DNA from: Neptuniibacter caesariensis
GTDB taxonomy: Bacteria > Pseudomonadota > Gammaproteobacteria > Pseudomonadales > Balneatricaceae
Reading direction: 5' to 3'
DNA: 64,000 nucleotides
NCBI RefSeq assembly: GCF_000153345.1
Contig: NZ_CH724125.1
Coordinates: 447,738 to 511,737 of the forward strand
Under the pieces are notes generated by a model, which saw only the letters and a program-made list of their open reading frames with translations, was not told the DNA's origin and made no database searches. Made by a program: the position numbers and the translations under genes. Shown in pieces: positions 24,752-34,675 of this stretch; the stretch's first letter is position 1; the number at the start of each line of letters is the position of its first letter.

Positions 24752-25905
24752 ATCAGTTAATGCGTTTTACCCGGGTACATGGTGATAGTAAGGTTGCACC
24801 TTTTGTCGCGATCCTGGTCATCCTGACCGCGCTGGCGTCACTGGGCAACCTGCTGATGCCACAGGACTCGATCTTCTATGTCAGTACATACACTATCACT
24901 CTACTAGGCAAGTATTTGTGTTATGCAATGCTGGCACTGGCGGTTGATGTAATCTGGGGCTATTGCGGAATTCTAAGCCTTGGACACGGCGCATTCTTTG
25001 CGTTGGGTGGCTATGGCATGGGGATGTATCTGATGCGTCAGATCGGTGATCGTGGCGTTTACGGTAATCCTGAACTTCCAGACTTCATGGTCTTCCTTAA
25101 CTGGACCGAGCTTCCTTGGTTTTGGTATGGATTTGATCAGTTCTGGTTTGCCATGCTGATGGTGCTTTTGATACCTGGCACGTTGGCATTTATCTTTGGT
25201 TGGTTAGCGTTCCGCTCTCGGGTGACGGGGGTCTATCTGTCGATTATGACCCAGGCACTAACCTATGCCTTGCTGCTTGCGTTTTTCCGAAATGAGATGG
25301 GTTTTGGCGGCAACAATGGCCTGACTGACTTTAAAGATATTCTCGGTTTTGATCTGCAGTCAGACAACACCCGTGTTGCACTGTTTGCGACCACGGCATT
25401 TCTGTTAGGTCTGACCTTTATCATCAGCCATAAAATCCTTAAATCCCGAATGGGCAAAGTAATCGTTGCGATCCGCGACGGTGAGAGCCGTGCGCGCTTC
25501 CTGGGCTACCGAACTGAGCGCTATAAAGTTTGGTTATTTGTCTATTCGGCCATGATCGCTGGCATTGCCGGGGCTTTGTATGTTCCGCAAGTGGGAATTA
25601 TCAATCCGGGTGAGTTCTCACCACTTAACTCAATTGAAATAGTTATCTGGGTTGCTGTAGGTGGTCGAGGCACACTGATCGGAGCGATCGTGGGGGCGTT
25701 GCTAGTGAACTATGCGAAAACCAAGTTCACCGCCATTATGCCTGATGGCTGGCTATTCGCATTGGGAGCGATGTTCGTTCTGGTAACCCTATTCCTACCT
25801 CAGGGGCTGGTGGGTCTGTTCAATAAATTCAAAGGTAATAAACCTGATAACAATGCAGGTAGTCATGCCTTAGAGCCAAAGGCAACAGAGGACGCTAAAG
25901 CATGA
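24748..25905 (+). CDS. urtC: Urea ABC transporter, permease subunit UrtC
   Basis: Second permease (LivM type), 385 residues, with about ten membrane helices. Recognisable regions are DVIWGYCGILSLGHGAFFAL (about 68-87), YLSIMTQALTYALLLAFFRN and GGNNGLTDFKDILGF, as in UrtC. The hydrophilic C-terminal tail is short. Starts inside the urtB stop (ATGA) and ends in an ATGA with urtD, so translation of the three is coupled. With UrtB it forms the urea channel of the importer. Confidence 0.95.
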   Translation: MNQLMRFTRVHGDSKVAPFVAILVILTALASLGNLLMPQDSIFYVSTYTITLLGKYLCYAMLALAVDVIWGYCGILSLGHGAFFALGGYGMGMYLMRQIGDRGVYGNPELPDFMVFLNWTELPWFWYGFDQFWFAMLMVLLIPGTLAFIFGWLAFRSRVTGVYLSIMTQALTYALLLAFFRNEMGFGGNNGLTDFKDILGFDLQSDNTRVALFATTAFLLGLTFIISHKILKSRMGKVIVAIRDGESRARFLGYRTERYKVWLFVYSAMIAGIAGALYVPQVGIINPGEFSPLNSIEIVIWVAVGGRGTLIGAIVGALLVNYAKTKFTAIMPDGWLFALGAMFVLVTLFLPQGLVGLFNKFKGNKPDNNAGSHALEPKATEDAKA

Positions 25906-26735
25906 ATGCATTAACTGATGTACGCGAAGTGATGCGACGTGACCGTGTTTGGTCTTTTCTGCAAGAAGATCATAAAGAGGTCGATGTCTCTCATGATGTG
26001 ATCCTTTACGTTGAAGGTCTGAATCTAAGCTTTGATGGTTTTAAGGCGCTCAATGATCTGAACCTGTATGTAAATGATGGTGAATTGCGTTGCCTGATCG
26101 GTGCAAATGGCGCGGGTAAAACGACGCTCATGGATGTTATCACCGGTAAAACAACGCCGGATAGCGGAAGTGTATATTTCGGCCAAACACTTAACCTTTT
26201 ACAGCATGATGAAGCGGATATTGCCAATCTGGGAATCGGAAGAAAGTTCCAGAAACCCACCGTATTTGAAGCGCATTCTGTATTCGACAACCTGGAGCTG
26301 TCTCTTAAGCAGCAAAAGGGCGTGATGCCAACATTGTTTGCCAGATTAAGCCCATCTGAAATCGATCGGATCGATGAGGTTTTGGCAATCATCGGCTTAA
26401 AAGAGCAGCGTTTCATGATGGCAGGGGCGTTATCGCACGGGCAGAAACAGTGGCTCGAGATCGGCATGCTACTGATGGCGGAGCCTCGGCTGCTTTTGGT
26501 TGATGAGCCGGTTGCCGGAATGACCGCGCAGGAGACGGAACGTACTGCAGAACTGCTGACCTCACTGGCAGGCGATCATACGGTGATCGTAGTTGAGCAT
26601 GATATGGAGTTTGTTCGAAGTATTGCCCGAACAGTCACTGTATTGCATCAAGGTACAGTGCTGGCGGAGGGGACAATGGATCAGGTGCAAAACAACCCTG
26701 ATGTGATCGAAGTCTATCTGGGGGAAGCGCCATGA
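25902..26735 (+). CDS. urtD: Urea ABC transporter, ATP-binding subunit UrtD
   Basis: ATPase subunit that powers urea import. Walker A GANGAGKTTL (about residue 68), signature LSHGQKQWLEIGMLL (about 173), Walker B LLLVDEP (about 198) and the H-loop VEHDMEFV are intact. The signature has SHGQ in place of SGGQ, as is usual in UrtD. An N-terminal extension of about 30 residues precedes the core. It overlaps urtC and urtE by ATGA each. Confidence 0.95.
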   Translation: MNALTDVREVMRRDRVWSFLQEDHKEVDVSHDVILYVEGLNLSFDGFKALNDLNLYVNDGELRCLIGANGAGKTTLMDVITGKTTPDSGSVYFGQTLNLLQHDEADIANLGIGRKFQKPTVFEAHSVFDNLELSLKQQKGVMPTLFARLSPSEIDRIDEVLAIIGLKEQRFMMAGALSHGQKQWLEIGMLLMAEPRLLLVDEPVAGMTAQETERTAELLTSLAGDHTVIVVEHDMEFVRSIARTVTVLHQGTVLAEGTMDQVQNNPDVIEVYLGEAP

Positions 26736-27427
26736 TTGAGATCTCTAAAGTAAACCAGCGCTATGGTGGCACCCAGATTCTCTGGGATCTGGATTTGGAT
26801 ATTAAGCCCGGTTCATGTACCTGCATCATGGGACGTAACGGAGTCGGGAAAACCACCTTGCTGAAATGCCTGATGGGGCTTCTTCCCGTTCAGAGTGGCG
26901 AGATTCTGTTAGATGGTCAGCCGCTACAAAACAAACCAGCTGAATTTCGTGCTCCGGCCGGTATAGGGTACGTACCCCAGGGGCGCGACATCTTTCCGAT
27001 GCTTACCGTTGAGGAGAATCTGCGTATTGGCCTGCCAATCCGAAAGGATAAGGCGAAGGAGATACCAGAGAAGATATTTGAACTATTTCCGGTGCTTAAA
27101 GAGATGCTGCATCGCCGTGGTGGCGACCTTTCAGGTGGTCAGCAACAGCAGCTGGCAATTGGTCGGGCGTTGGTGATCGAACCTAAAGTGCTGATTCTCG
27201 ATGAGCCTAATGAAGGGATACAGCCAAACATCGTTCAGCAGATTGGCGATGTCATTCTCAAGCTCAATGAAGAGGAAGGGTTGACCGTCATTCTGGTCGA
27301 ACAGAAGCTTGGCTTTGCCCGCCGTGTAGGTAAAGAGTTTCGCCTGATGGAAAAGGGGCGTGTGGTTGCCAGCGATCAAATGGCAAACCTTAGTGAAGAC
27401 CTGATCAAACAGTATCTGGCGGTATAA
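26732..27427 (+). CDS. urtE: Urea ABC transporter, ATP-binding subunit UrtE
   Basis: Second ATPase of the urea importer, 231 residues, LivF type. Walker A GRNGVGKTTLLKCLMG (about 33), signature DLSGGQQQQLAIGRAL (about 130), Walker B VLILDEPNEGIQP (about 151), with the Q-loop in GYVPQGRDIFPML. The DEPNEGIQP variant distinguishes UrtE from LivF. Nine bases separate it from ureD, so transporter and urease form one transcription unit. Confidence 0.95.
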   Translation: MIEISKVNQRYGGTQILWDLDLDIKPGSCTCIMGRNGVGKTTLLKCLMGLLPVQSGEILLDGQPLQNKPAEFRAPAGIGYVPQGRDIFPMLTVEENLRIGLPIRKDKAKEIPEKIFELFPVLKEMLHRRGGDLSGGQQQQLAIGRALVIEPKVLILDEPNEGIQPNIVQQIGDVILKLNEEEGLTVILVEQKLGFARRVGKEFRLMEKGRVVASDQMANLSEDLIKQYLAV

Positions 27428-27436
27428 GGGGGCGGT

Positions 27437-28339
27437 ATGAACGCAATTACATCGCCTACAGATACGAACAAGCCGTTTGATACGAACAGTACCTGGCAGG
27501 CACTTTTGGATCTGGGCTTGGCAAAGACAGAGCGTGGAACGGTTCTGCGCCGCTGCAGCCACAAAGGACCGTTATACGTTCAGAAACCTTTTTATCCAGA
27601 GGGGCGGGAGCTTGCCCATCTCTACCTGCTTCACCCTCCGGGTGGCATGGTTTCGGGTGATGATCTGCAAATCAGTGTGACCACTGAGGCAGATGCTCAG
27701 GCATTGATCACGACCCCGGGGGCGGGTCGTGTCTACCGGGCGCGCCCAGACCGTACTCTGCAAAAACAAAACATCCAATTAGATGTTCAATCGCGTAGTA
27801 CTCTGGAATGGTTACCGCTTGAAAACATCATCTTTCCAGATGCCTGTACTGATCTGTCAATGGATATTCAGCTAGCCGATGATGCATCCGTTATCGCCTG
27901 GGAGATCACGTGCTTTGGGCTCCAAGCCAGTCATGAGCCATTTGATCGGGGCCAGGTTCGTCAGCAGTTACAGGTGTTTCGTAACAAACGTCTTAAGTTA
28001 CGCGAAGCGCTGAACCTTAATCCCGAGCAGAACCCTCTGATGCTCAACAGAGCAGGATTAAACGGCTGTTCGGTTAATGGATTGTTGATCGCAGGTCCCT
28101 TTGATTTCGCAACAGATGTAACCGGGCAAGCGGTCTCTGATCTGATCGATAACCTCCGTTTATGTTGTTCAGAGTCGGAAGATCTCGCCGCGATTACCCT
28201 AAACGATGAATTTATACAGGTGCGCTATCTGGGCAACTGCTCTGAGGCTGCACGTTTGCTGTTTACTCAATGCTGGAAACTGATTCGTCCGCAACTTATC
28301 GGTCGTGATGGTTGCGAGCCACGAATTTGGGCCACTTGA
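27437..28339 (+). CDS. ureD: Urease accessory protein UreD
   Basis: Chaperone that binds the urease apoprotein and recruits UreF and UreG for nickel insertion. Family regions are seen: [20 protein letters not shown] (about 61-80), [10 protein letters not shown] (about 93), [14 protein letters not shown] (about 118-131) and [14 protein letters not shown]. Length 300 is typical. The ATG follows GGGGGCGG. It is the first urease gene, directly after urtE. Confidence 0.95.
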   Translation: MNAITSPTDTNKPFDTNSTWQALLDLGLAKTERGTVLRRCSHKGPLYVQKPFYPEGRELAHLYLLHPPGGMVSGDDLQISVTTEADAQALITTPGAGRVYRARPDRTLQKQNIQLDVQSRSTLEWLPLENIIFPDACTDLSMDIQLADDASVIAWEITCFGLQASHEPFDRGQVRQQLQVFRNKRLKLREALNLNPEQNPLMLNRAGLNGCSVNGLLIAGPFDFATDVTGQAVSDLIDNLRLCCSESEDLAAITLNDEFIQVRYLGNCSEAARLLFTQCWKLIRPQLIGRDGCEPRIWAT

Positions 28340-28352
28340 AGAGAGAATAACT

Positions 28353-28655
28353 ATGGAACTGTTACCAAGAGAGAAAGATAAGCTGCTGGTGTTCACAGCA
28401 GCACTTTTGGCCGAGCGGCGCCTGAACCGTGGCCTGAAACTAAATTACCCGGAAGCGATGGCGTACATCACGATGGAGATTATTGAAGGGGCACGTGACG
28501 GTAAAACGGTCGCTGAACTGATGAGCTACGGAAAAAGCCTGTTGAGTGCAGAACAAGTGATGGATGGGGTGCCTGAACTGATACACGAAGTGCAGGTTGA
28601 AGCCACTTTCCCAGACGGTACCAAGTTGGTCACCGTTCATAACCCCATTAGCTGA
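28353..28655 (+). CDS. ureA: Urease gamma subunit
   Basis: Smallest structural subunit of nickel urease, 100 residues, full length. Starts [20 protein letters not shown] and contains [20 protein letters not shown] then [16 protein letters not shown], the family core; ends in the usual [10 protein letters not shown]. The ATG at 28353 is the correct start; the frame is open 48 bases further, into ureD. Separate gamma, beta and alpha genes are the common bacterial arrangement. Confidence 0.97.
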   Translation: MELLPREKDKLLVFTAALLAERRLNRGLKLNYPEAMAYITMEIIEGARDGKTVAELMSYGKSLLSAEQVMDGVPELIHEVQVEATFPDGTKLVTVHNPIS

Positions 28656-28665
28656 GGTAGTGACA

Positions 28666-28992
28666 ATGATTCCAGGAGAGATTCAGGCTGCCGAAGGCAG
28701 TATCGAATTAAATGTAGGGCGTAAGACTGTTCGTTTACGCGTCGAAAATAGTGGCGATCGTCCGGTACAAGTAGGTTCCCACTATCACTTTTACGAGGTT
28801 AATCCAGCCCTGGTCTTTGAGCGCGAACTGGCCAAAGGCTATCGATTGAATATTGCTTCAGGTACTGCCGTGCGGTTTGAACCCGGTCAGGGGCGTGAAG
28901 TCGAGCTAGTGGCTTATGCCGGCAGCAAAACAATCTATGGGTTTAGGGGTGATGTCATGGGGCCTCTTGAAGAGCAGGGAGGTGCATCATGA
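28666..28992 (+). CDS. ureB: Urease beta subunit
   Basis: Structural subunit of urease, 108 residues. Starts [20 protein letters not shown] and includes [20 protein letters not shown] (about 30-49) and the conserved [16 protein letters not shown] then YGFRGDVMG. The ATG at 28666 is preceded by GAGG; upstream in-frame starts overlap ureA. Its stop overlaps the ureC start as ATGA, which couples the beta and alpha chains. Confidence 0.97.
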   Translation: MIPGEIQAAEGSIELNVGRKTVRLRVENSGDRPVQVGSHYHFYEVNPALVFERELAKGYRLNIASGTAVRFEPGQGREVELVAYAGSKTIYGFRGDVMGPLEEQGGAS

Positions 28993-30695
28993 GTCAGATG
29001 GATCGTACTAGCTACGCACAGATGTTTGGGCCTACCGTGGGTGATCGTGTCCGTCTGGGTGATACGGAGCTTTGGATTCAGGTCGAAAAGGATCACACAA
29101 CCTACGGTGACGAAGTGAAGTTTGGTGGTGGCAAGGTGATCCGTGACGGGATGGGCCAGAGCCAGTGCACCAATGAGATTGCGATGGATCTGGTGATCAC
29201 TAATGCACTTATTTTGGATTACTGGGGAATCGTTAAAGCGGATGTCGGTGTTAAAGAAGGTCGTATTGCCAAGATAGGTAAAGCCGGTAATCCCGACGTT
29301 CAGGACAACGTCGATATCGTTATTGGTCCGGGTACTGAAGTGATCGCTGGAGAGGGATCTATCCTGACAGCAGGGGGGATCGATGCGCATATCCATTTCA
29401 TCTGTCCGCAACAGATCGAAGAAGCGTTAATGTCCGGTGTCACCACCATGATTGGCGGTGGAACCGGCCCCGCGACAGGGACAAATGCGACGACTTGTAC
29501 CCCAGGGCCCTGGTATATGGGCAAGATGTTACAAGCTACCGACGATATGCCGATGAATCTGGGTTTTTTGGGTAAAGGTAATGCAAGCCTCCCTGATGCT
29601 CTGGAAGAGCAAATCAATGCAGGAGCATGCGGCCTGAAACTTCATGAAGACTGGGGTACGACCCCGGCTTCGATCGATAACTGTCTAACGGTAGCCGAGA
29701 AATACGATGTTCAGGTGGCCATTCATACCGATACCCTTAATGAATCAGGGTTTGTTGATGACACCATAGGTGCGTTTAAAGGGAGGGTTATTCATACCTA
29801 CCACACTGAAGGGGCGGGTGGTGGACATGCTCCGGATATTATTCGTGCCTGCGCGTATCCAAATGTGATGCCCTCTTCAACCAATCCAACCCGGCCTTAC
29901 ACCCACAATACCGTGGATGAGCATCTGGATATGTTGATGGTCTGTCACCATCTGGATAGCAATATTCCGGAAGATGTCGCCTTTGCCGATTCACGTATCC
30001 GTAAGGAGACCATTGCCGCGGAAGATATCTTCCATGATCGTGGTGCGTTTAGCATGATCTCATCGGATTCTCAGGCGATGGGGCGGGTCGGTGAAGTTGT
30101 TACTCGTACCTGGCAGACCGCCCACAAAATGAAAGTGCAGTTTGGCTTATTGGCAGAAGATAAAGAGTGCGGTACGGATAACTTCCGAGCTAAGCGCTAT
30201 ATCGCTAAATACACAATCAATCCGGCAATTACGCATGGTGTATCCCATGAAATCGGTTCCATTGAGGAAGGTAAACTGGCTGATCTGGTGCTTTGGAAAC
30301 CCGCTTTCTTTGGTGTTAAACCTTCAATGATTATCAAGGGTGGCATGATTGCCGCAGCGCCAATGGGTGATCCAAATGCATCCATTCCTACACCTCAGCC
30401 GGTTCATTATCGTCCCATGTTTGGCGCTTATGGCTCAGCGCCTGCGAAAACCTCAGTAACTTTTGTCAGCCAAGCCGCGCTGGATAATAACGTCGGTGAA
30501 GAATTGGGGCTTAAGCGCCGTCTGGTTGCTTGTAAAAACACGCGAAACATCACTAAGTCCGACATGATCCTCAATGACTGGATGCCAGATATTACGGTGG
30601 ACCCACAAACCTATGAGGTTCGGGCGGATGGTGAGTTACTGACCTGCGAACCGGCAGAAGAGCTGCCACTTGCACAGTTATATACCCTGTTTTAA
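28989..30695 (+). CDS. ureC: Urease alpha (catalytic) subunit
   Basis: Nickel enzyme that hydrolyses urea to ammonia and carbamate. All active-site residues are present at their classical numbers: nickel ligands H134 and H136 (DAHIHFICP), carbamylated K217 (GLKLHEDWG), H246 and H272 ([11 protein letters not shown]), D360 (SSDSQAMGR), and flap residues C319 and H320 (MVCHHLD). Length 568, normal. It should be fully active. The ammonia would feed nitrogen assimilation. Confidence 0.98.
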   Translation: MSQMDRTSYAQMFGPTVGDRVRLGDTELWIQVEKDHTTYGDEVKFGGGKVIRDGMGQSQCTNEIAMDLVITNALILDYWGIVKADVGVKEGRIAKIGKAGNPDVQDNVDIVIGPGTEVIAGEGSILTAGGIDAHIHFICPQQIEEALMSGVTTMIGGGTGPATGTNATTCTPGPWYMGKMLQATDDMPMNLGFLGKGNASLPDALEEQINAGACGLKLHEDWGTTPASIDNCLTVAEKYDVQVAIHTDTLNESGFVDDTIGAFKGRVIHTYHTEGAGGGHAPDIIRACAYPNVMPSSTNPTRPYTHNTVDEHLDMLMVCHHLDSNIPEDVAFADSRIRKETIAAEDIFHDRGAFSMISSDSQAMGRVGEVVTRTWQTAHKMKVQFGLLAEDKECGTDNFRAKRYIAKYTINPAITHGVSHEIGSIEEGKLADLVLWKPAFFGVKPSMIIKGGMIAAAPMGDPNASIPTPQPVHYRPMFGAYGSAPAKTSVTFVSQAALDNNVGEELGLKRRLVACKNTRNITKSDMILNDWMPDITVDPQTYEVRADGELLTCEPAEELPLAQLYTLF

Positions 30696-30721
30696 TCAAC
30701 GTACTGAGTGGAGATTTACCC

Positions 30722-31165
30722 ATGTTAGAAGTGTATGAACGTTTAGGTACACACTGCCACGAAGACGTGGACAGTGTTGTGGTTTTGAATCACGAACAGC
30801 GTGACAGAGGACGTTTACGTCTGACCAGTGAGTCTGGAGAAGAAGTCCGGGTCTTTCTGGACCGTGGAAAACCTCTGCTGGTTGGTGAGTATCTGAAAAC
30901 CAATTGTGGTCGTTTTGTTAAGGTCGAAGGAGCTGAAGAACCGGTTGCCCATGCCTCTTGTGATGATTGGCACACCTTTGCACGTGCCTGTTACCACTTG
31001 GGTAACCGCCATACAAAAATGGAGGTTGGCGAGCGGTGGTTGCGAATTAAACCTGATCATGTGCTTGAAGAGATGTTGGTCCAGTTAGGCCTGGTTGTCA
31101 GTCATGAAGAAGCTGTTTTTGTCCCTGAATCCGGAGCCTATAGCCATGGACATCACCACCACTGA
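30722..31165 (+). CDS. ureE: Urease nickel chaperone UreE
   Basis: Metallochaperone that delivers nickel to urease. N-terminal peptide-binding domain (VYERLGTHCHEDVDSVVVLN, GRLRLTSESGEEVRVFLDRG), central metal-binding domain with ACYHLGNRHTKMEV (about 90-103), and a C-terminal His-rich tail (SHGHHHH) after residue 140. Length 147. The last 20 bases overlap ureF, so the His tail is encoded over the ureF start. Confidence 0.95.
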   Translation: MLEVYERLGTHCHEDVDSVVVLNHEQRDRGRLRLTSESGEEVRVFLDRGKPLLVGEYLKTNCGRFVKVEGAEEPVAHASCDDWHTFARACYHLGNRHTKMEVGERWLRIKPDHVLEEMLVQLGLVVSHEEAVFVPESGAYSHGHHHH

Positions 31166-31832
31166 TGCCAGTCTGATAAGGCTGCTACAACTAAGCAGTG
31201 TTAGCTTGCCGGTGGGAGGCTATTCCTTCTCACAGGGGATGGAGTATGCCATCGATACGGGTTGGTTGAGGAAGAAAGAGCAGGTCTATGACTGGCTTGA
31301 GATGCAACTTCTGCATTCGGTCGCTCAGGTGGATCTGCCGTTACTTAAGCTGTTTATGGAAGCGGCAGAAAAGGATGATCGGGAGGAGTTGTACCGACTG
31401 AATGATCTGGCTCTGGCGTGTCGGGAAACCAAAGAACTTCGCCTGACAGATACCGCAATGGGAGAGGCCCTGGTGCGCCTTCTGAATAGTCTTGATGTTC
31501 CGCAACCCTTTGCCCATGGCCCCAGTGCAGAAGATGTCAGTTTTGTCACGCTTTTCGCTATTGCTGCTGTGCATTGGAGGATTAATACGGAAACGGCCAT
31601 GTTGGGTTTCAGTTGGGCGTGGGTAGAAAACCAGGTTGCCGCGGCAACAAAACTGGTTCCATTAGGCCAAACACAATCGCAGATCTTACTCGGCGAGCTT
31701 CAGCCGGTGATCAGTGAAGCGATCAGCATAGCTCAGACAATTGAAGAAGATCACATTGGTGCAGGCTTGCCAGCACTTGCCATCGCAAGCGCGCTGCACG
31801 AACAACAGTATTCACGTTTATTCCGTTCTTAA
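31146..31832 (+). CDS. ureF: Urease accessory protein UreF
   Basis: All-helical accessory protein that joins UreD and UreG on the apoenzyme and activates the UreG GTPase. Recognised by LLQLSSVSLPVGGYSFSQGM (about 11-30) near the N-terminus and RETKELRLTDTAMGEALVRL (about 97-116). I use the ATG at 31146 (228 residues), inside the end of ureE; an upstream in-frame start would run 50 bases further into ureE. Confidence 0.94.
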   Translation: MDITTTDASLIRLLQLSSVSLPVGGYSFSQGMEYAIDTGWLRKKEQVYDWLEMQLLHSVAQVDLPLLKLFMEAAEKDDREELYRLNDLALACRETKELRLTDTAMGEALVRLLNSLDVPQPFAHGPSAEDVSFVTLFAIAAVHWRINTETAMLGFSWAWVENQVAAATKLVPLGQTQSQILLGELQPVISEAISIAQTIEEDHIGAGLPALAIASALHEQQYSRLFRS

Positions 31833-31852
31833 CGGGGTAACAGGAGGAAAAA

Positions 31853-32500
31853 ATGAGTAAACCAAAACAAACATTACGTGTCGGTGTCGGTGGCCCAGTC
31901 GGTTCCGGTAAGACAGCACTTTTAAGATCACTTTGTGCGGCTATGCGTCATCACTATGATATTGCCGTTGTGACTAATGATATCTATACCCAGGAAGATG
32001 CGAAGTTTCTAACACGTCATGAAGCACTGGATACCGATCGTATCATTGGTGTGGAAACCGGGGGCTGCCCACATACCGCAATCCGTGAGGATGCATCGAT
32101 GAACCTGGCAGCTATTGACCAATTGATCGATCGTCACGGTGCCCTGGACGTAGTTTTTGTTGAAAGTGGCGGTGATAACCTGAGCGCAACGTTTAGCCCG
32201 GAGCTATCAGACCTGACTATCTATGTGATTGATGTTTCAGCGGGCGATAAGATCCCTCGTAAAGGCGGCCCGGGTATCACGAAATCGGATCTTCTGATTA
32301 TCAATAAGATCGATCTTGCACCTTTGGTTGGGGCTTCATTGGATGTTATGGATCAGGATGCGACGAAGATGCGCGGTGATCGTCCATTTGTATTCTCAAA
32401 CCTTAAACAAGCTAAAGGCTTAGACGATATTATCCAGTTCATCATTACTGAAGGTATGTTAGAAGCTAAAGAACTACCGCCAGCTAAAGCGGTTGTCTAA
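31853..32500 (+). CDS. ureG: Urease accessory GTPase UreG
   Basis: SIMIBI-class GTPase that hydrolyses GTP to drive nickel transfer. P-loop [18 protein letters not shown] (about 11-28), the metal-binding CPH in [33 protein letters not shown], and NKID specificity motif ([11 protein letters not shown]) are all intact. Length 215. A strong ribosome site (ACAGGAGGAA) precedes the ATG. It ends the classical urease set and is followed 13 bases later by a tiny membrane protein gene. Confidence 0.97.
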   Translation: MSKPKQTLRVGVGGPVGSGKTALLRSLCAAMRHHYDIAVVTNDIYTQEDAKFLTRHEALDTDRIIGVETGGCPHTAIREDASMNLAAIDQLIDRHGALDVVFVESGGDNLSATFSPELSDLTIYVIDVSAGDKIPRKGGPGITKSDLLIINKIDLAPLVGASLDVMDQDATKMRGDRPFVFSNLKQAKGLDDIIQFIITEGMLEAKELPPAKAVV

Positions 32501-32513
32501 AGAGGAAACTTAC

Positions 32514-32717
32514 ATGAAAAATTATATGTCTATATTTTCACTCGCGCTGATCGCTCTTTCTTCGACGACAGCTACGGCGCATGATGGCTCAGAGCAAACC
32601 AGTGTATTAAAGGGTCTTATCCATTTTATGACGGAACCTGACCATCTGCTGGCTTCAGGAGTAGTCGCTGCTGGTTTGATCTATTTCATTCGTAAAGCCT
32701 CAACGAAACGCAGCTGA
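32514..32717 (+). CDS. Small exported/membrane protein resembling a piece of HupE/UreJ
   Basis: A 67-residue protein: signal peptide (MKNYMSIFSLALIALSSTTA, cleavage near ATA), a short periplasmic segment beginning with HDGSEQ, and one TM helix (LLASGVVAAGLIYFI). The segment GLIHFMTEPDHLLA recalls the H-x-x-x-x-x-DHLL region of the nickel permease HupE/UreJ, which often follows ureG, but HupE has several more helices. It may be a reduced or remnant form. ATG 32514 has AGAGGA before it; it is the last gene before the operon terminator. Confidence 0.7.
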   Translation: MKNYMSIFSLALIALSSTTATAHDGSEQTSVLKGLIHFMTEPDHLLASGVVAAGLIYFIRKASTKRS

Positions 32718-32736
32718 TAGTGGTTGCTACTGTTGT

Positions 32737-32767
32737 GCCCGATTGATTCCAGTCGGGCTTCATTTTT
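32737..32767 (+). terminator. Rho-independent terminator of the urt-ure operon
   Basis: GCCCGA (32737-32742) pairs with TCGGGC (32753-32758), then TTCATTTTT. It lies 20 bases after the last small gene. Confidence 0.78.
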
Positions 32768-32928
32768 CGTCAATCCTCATGCCACCTTTCGTCATCTAGC
32801 TCATTCTGTTGTGCAGTATTTATTCAATATTGCTGTAATTCTCTATACAGTAAGGATATTAAAACAGGGCATAGGTTGAGCAATACCAGGGAGTCATGTC
32901 CATATAATTAATCAAGGAGAGATGATCC

Positions 32929-34161
32929 ATGGGCACTTCTGTTTTCACCCAAAACGCTCGGGTTCTTGAGCATATCGAACAAATCAAGCTGATCAGTCAG
33001 AGTAAACGTTTCTCTGATATCCAGGATGCTGAAGGGTTTCAGTATGTTGATCTTGTGATGGAGGGAGGAGGAGTACTTGGACTAGCCCTTGTGGGGTACA
33101 CCTATGCGTTAGAACAAGCGGGTATTCGCTTCCGATCAACCGCAGGTACATCAGCTGGGGCTATCAACGCACTGTTTTTACAGGTGGTCGGTGCGCCTAA
33201 TGAAGCAAAAAGCACACATATGGTTAAAGTGGTGGCGGATATGCCAATGGCGGAGTTTCAGGATGGAAACCCGGCGGGGAAGCTTGCAGTTTCAGGGATG
33301 CTCGAAGGCTCTGTTGTGATGCCGGTTATTTTTTCTGTATTTGGTGGGGTGCTGAGTGATTTAGGTTTAAATCCTGGGCTCAGATTTCATCAGTGGGTAA
33401 CCGACTCGATGAAGCAGTATGGAATACGTAATTGGGCACAGCTTAAAGCGCAGATGAATATACCCATTGACGGATTAGCTAAATGTGATGAGGAAGGTTT
33501 CGCTGAGACGCCTGTTTCCGAAGAGAGCTGGTCTCCTCAACTTAAAGTGGTTGCTGCTGAAGTTTCGACAACGACCAAGTTAACTCTACCTGAGCCTGAT
33601 GGTGAGTTGTTGTACCTTGATATTGATGAAGCTAATCCCGCTGATTTTGTTAGAGCATCGATGTCAGTGCCAGTGTTTTTTGAACCCTACCGGATAAAGG
33701 GGTTACCTCGGTCTAAATTCATAAAAGAGGAGTGGGAAAAACGAGGGCATTCAGGAACTGTACCTGATGAGGCAGTCTTTATTGATGGTGGGGTAATATC
33801 AAACTTTCCTATTGCCGCTTTCCATACTCAGGCGAGTATTCCAAGAATGCCAACATTTGGTATCAAGCTGGGTGTTGAGAAAGGCGAACCTACTAAGATT
33901 GATAGCCTGGTAAAGCTTTTTGGTGGAACTGTCAGCCTGATGCGGTCTGATGCGGATGATGAGTTTATTCGAGCCAACCCGGATTACAAACAAGTCGTTA
34001 AAGAGATACCCACTGGGCATCACCACTGGTTGAATTTTTCGTTAGAGGATGACGCAAAAGTAGACCTTTTTGCACGTGGGGTTGAGGCAGCTAAAGAATT
34101 TCTTCAGACATTTGACTGGGAAAACTATAAACAAACCCGAGCCGCGCTATTGAAAGCTTGA
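32929..34161 (+). CDS. Patatin-like phospholipase
   Basis: A 410-residue acyl hydrolase of the patatin family. The glycine-rich oxyanion motif MEGGGVLGLALVG (about 44-56), nucleophile GTSAGA (Ser about 80) and the catalytic Asp in DGGVISNFP (about 286) are all present, so it should be active on lipid or phospholipid esters. No signal peptide, so it is cytoplasmic or injected; no secretion genes are adjacent. An AAGGAGAG site precedes the ATG. A hairpin-type terminator follows. Confidence 0.88.
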   Translation: MGTSVFTQNARVLEHIEQIKLISQSKRFSDIQDAEGFQYVDLVMEGGGVLGLALVGYTYALEQAGIRFRSTAGTSAGAINALFLQVVGAPNEAKSTHMVKVVADMPMAEFQDGNPAGKLAVSGMLEGSVVMPVIFSVFGGVLSDLGLNPGLRFHQWVTDSMKQYGIRNWAQLKAQMNIPIDGLAKCDEEGFAETPVSEESWSPQLKVVAAEVSTTTKLTLPEPDGELLYLDIDEANPADFVRASMSVPVFFEPYRIKGLPRSKFIKEEWEKRGHSGTVPDEAVFIDGGVISNFPIAAFHTQASIPRMPTFGIKLGVEKGEPTKIDSLVKLFGGTVSLMRSDADDEFIRANPDYKQVVKEIPTGHHHWLNFSLEDDAKVDLFARGVEAAKEFLQTFDWENYKQTRAALLKA

Positions 34162-34167
34162 TGATGC

Positions 34168-34217
34168 GAGGATGGAGGCTAGACTCCCTTTCCCGTCTCC
34201 ATTATCCTCCACTTTTT
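34168..34217 (+). terminator. Probable terminator after the patatin gene
   Basis: GAGGAT and GGAG (34168-34177) pair with CTCC and ATCCTC (34197-34209) with a small bulge. CACTTTTT follows. Confidence 0.5.
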
Positions 34218-34236
34218 ACTCCTTATTGGAATCGCT

Positions 34237-34635
34237 ATGTCTCAACCATCTGATATTGCCTCAATCCTAAAAATGGATTCTGAACAATTGTATTTCCATT
34301 TCGTCTCTGAGGCTGTTGCGCAACAACAGATCTGGATTCTCATGGACCATTACGGCAGCGTTATGCTGAATACCGAAGACGAAGATTGTGTGCCTGTATG
34401 GCCCAGTCAGGAACTTGCGGAGGCCTGGGCGACGGAAGAGTGGGGTGAGTGCAAAGCTGAGGCGATTCCACTTAGTAAGTGGTATAGCAATTGGACGCCG
34501 GGGCTTGAAGATGATGGTTTTGCGGTGGTCATCTGCCCGATTGAAGATCAGGACGGAGTGATCGCATATGCAGATGACCTTGATGCGGCTCTGCGTAAAA
34601 AAGAACAGAAGGTCGCCAAGAAAAATGGGTCGTAA
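34237..34635 (+). CDS. DUF2750 family protein
   Basis: A 132-residue acidic cytoplasmic protein. The pattern QIWILMDHYGSVMLNTEDED (about 33-52), VPVWPSQELAEAWA and the end of the central strand FAVVICP match DUF2750. Nothing is known of its activity, and the neighbours (patatin upstream, LysR convergent downstream) give no clear hint. Confidence 0.72.
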   Translation: MSQPSDIASILKMDSEQLYFHFVSEAVAQQQIWILMDHYGSVMLNTEDEDCVPVWPSQELAEAWATEEWGECKAEAIPLSKWYSNWTPGLEDDGFAVVICPIEDQDGVIAYADDLDAALRKKEQKVAKKNGS

Positions 34636-34675
34636 CCCATTGATCTATAAAGGTCGATGTTAATAATTTAGATTG

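Noticed and set aside
26006-26467. 153-residue minus-strand ORF inside urtD
   Set aside because: Antisense to the Walker A to signature region of an intact ATPase gene; low-complexity Ser-rich translation typical of a shadow frame.
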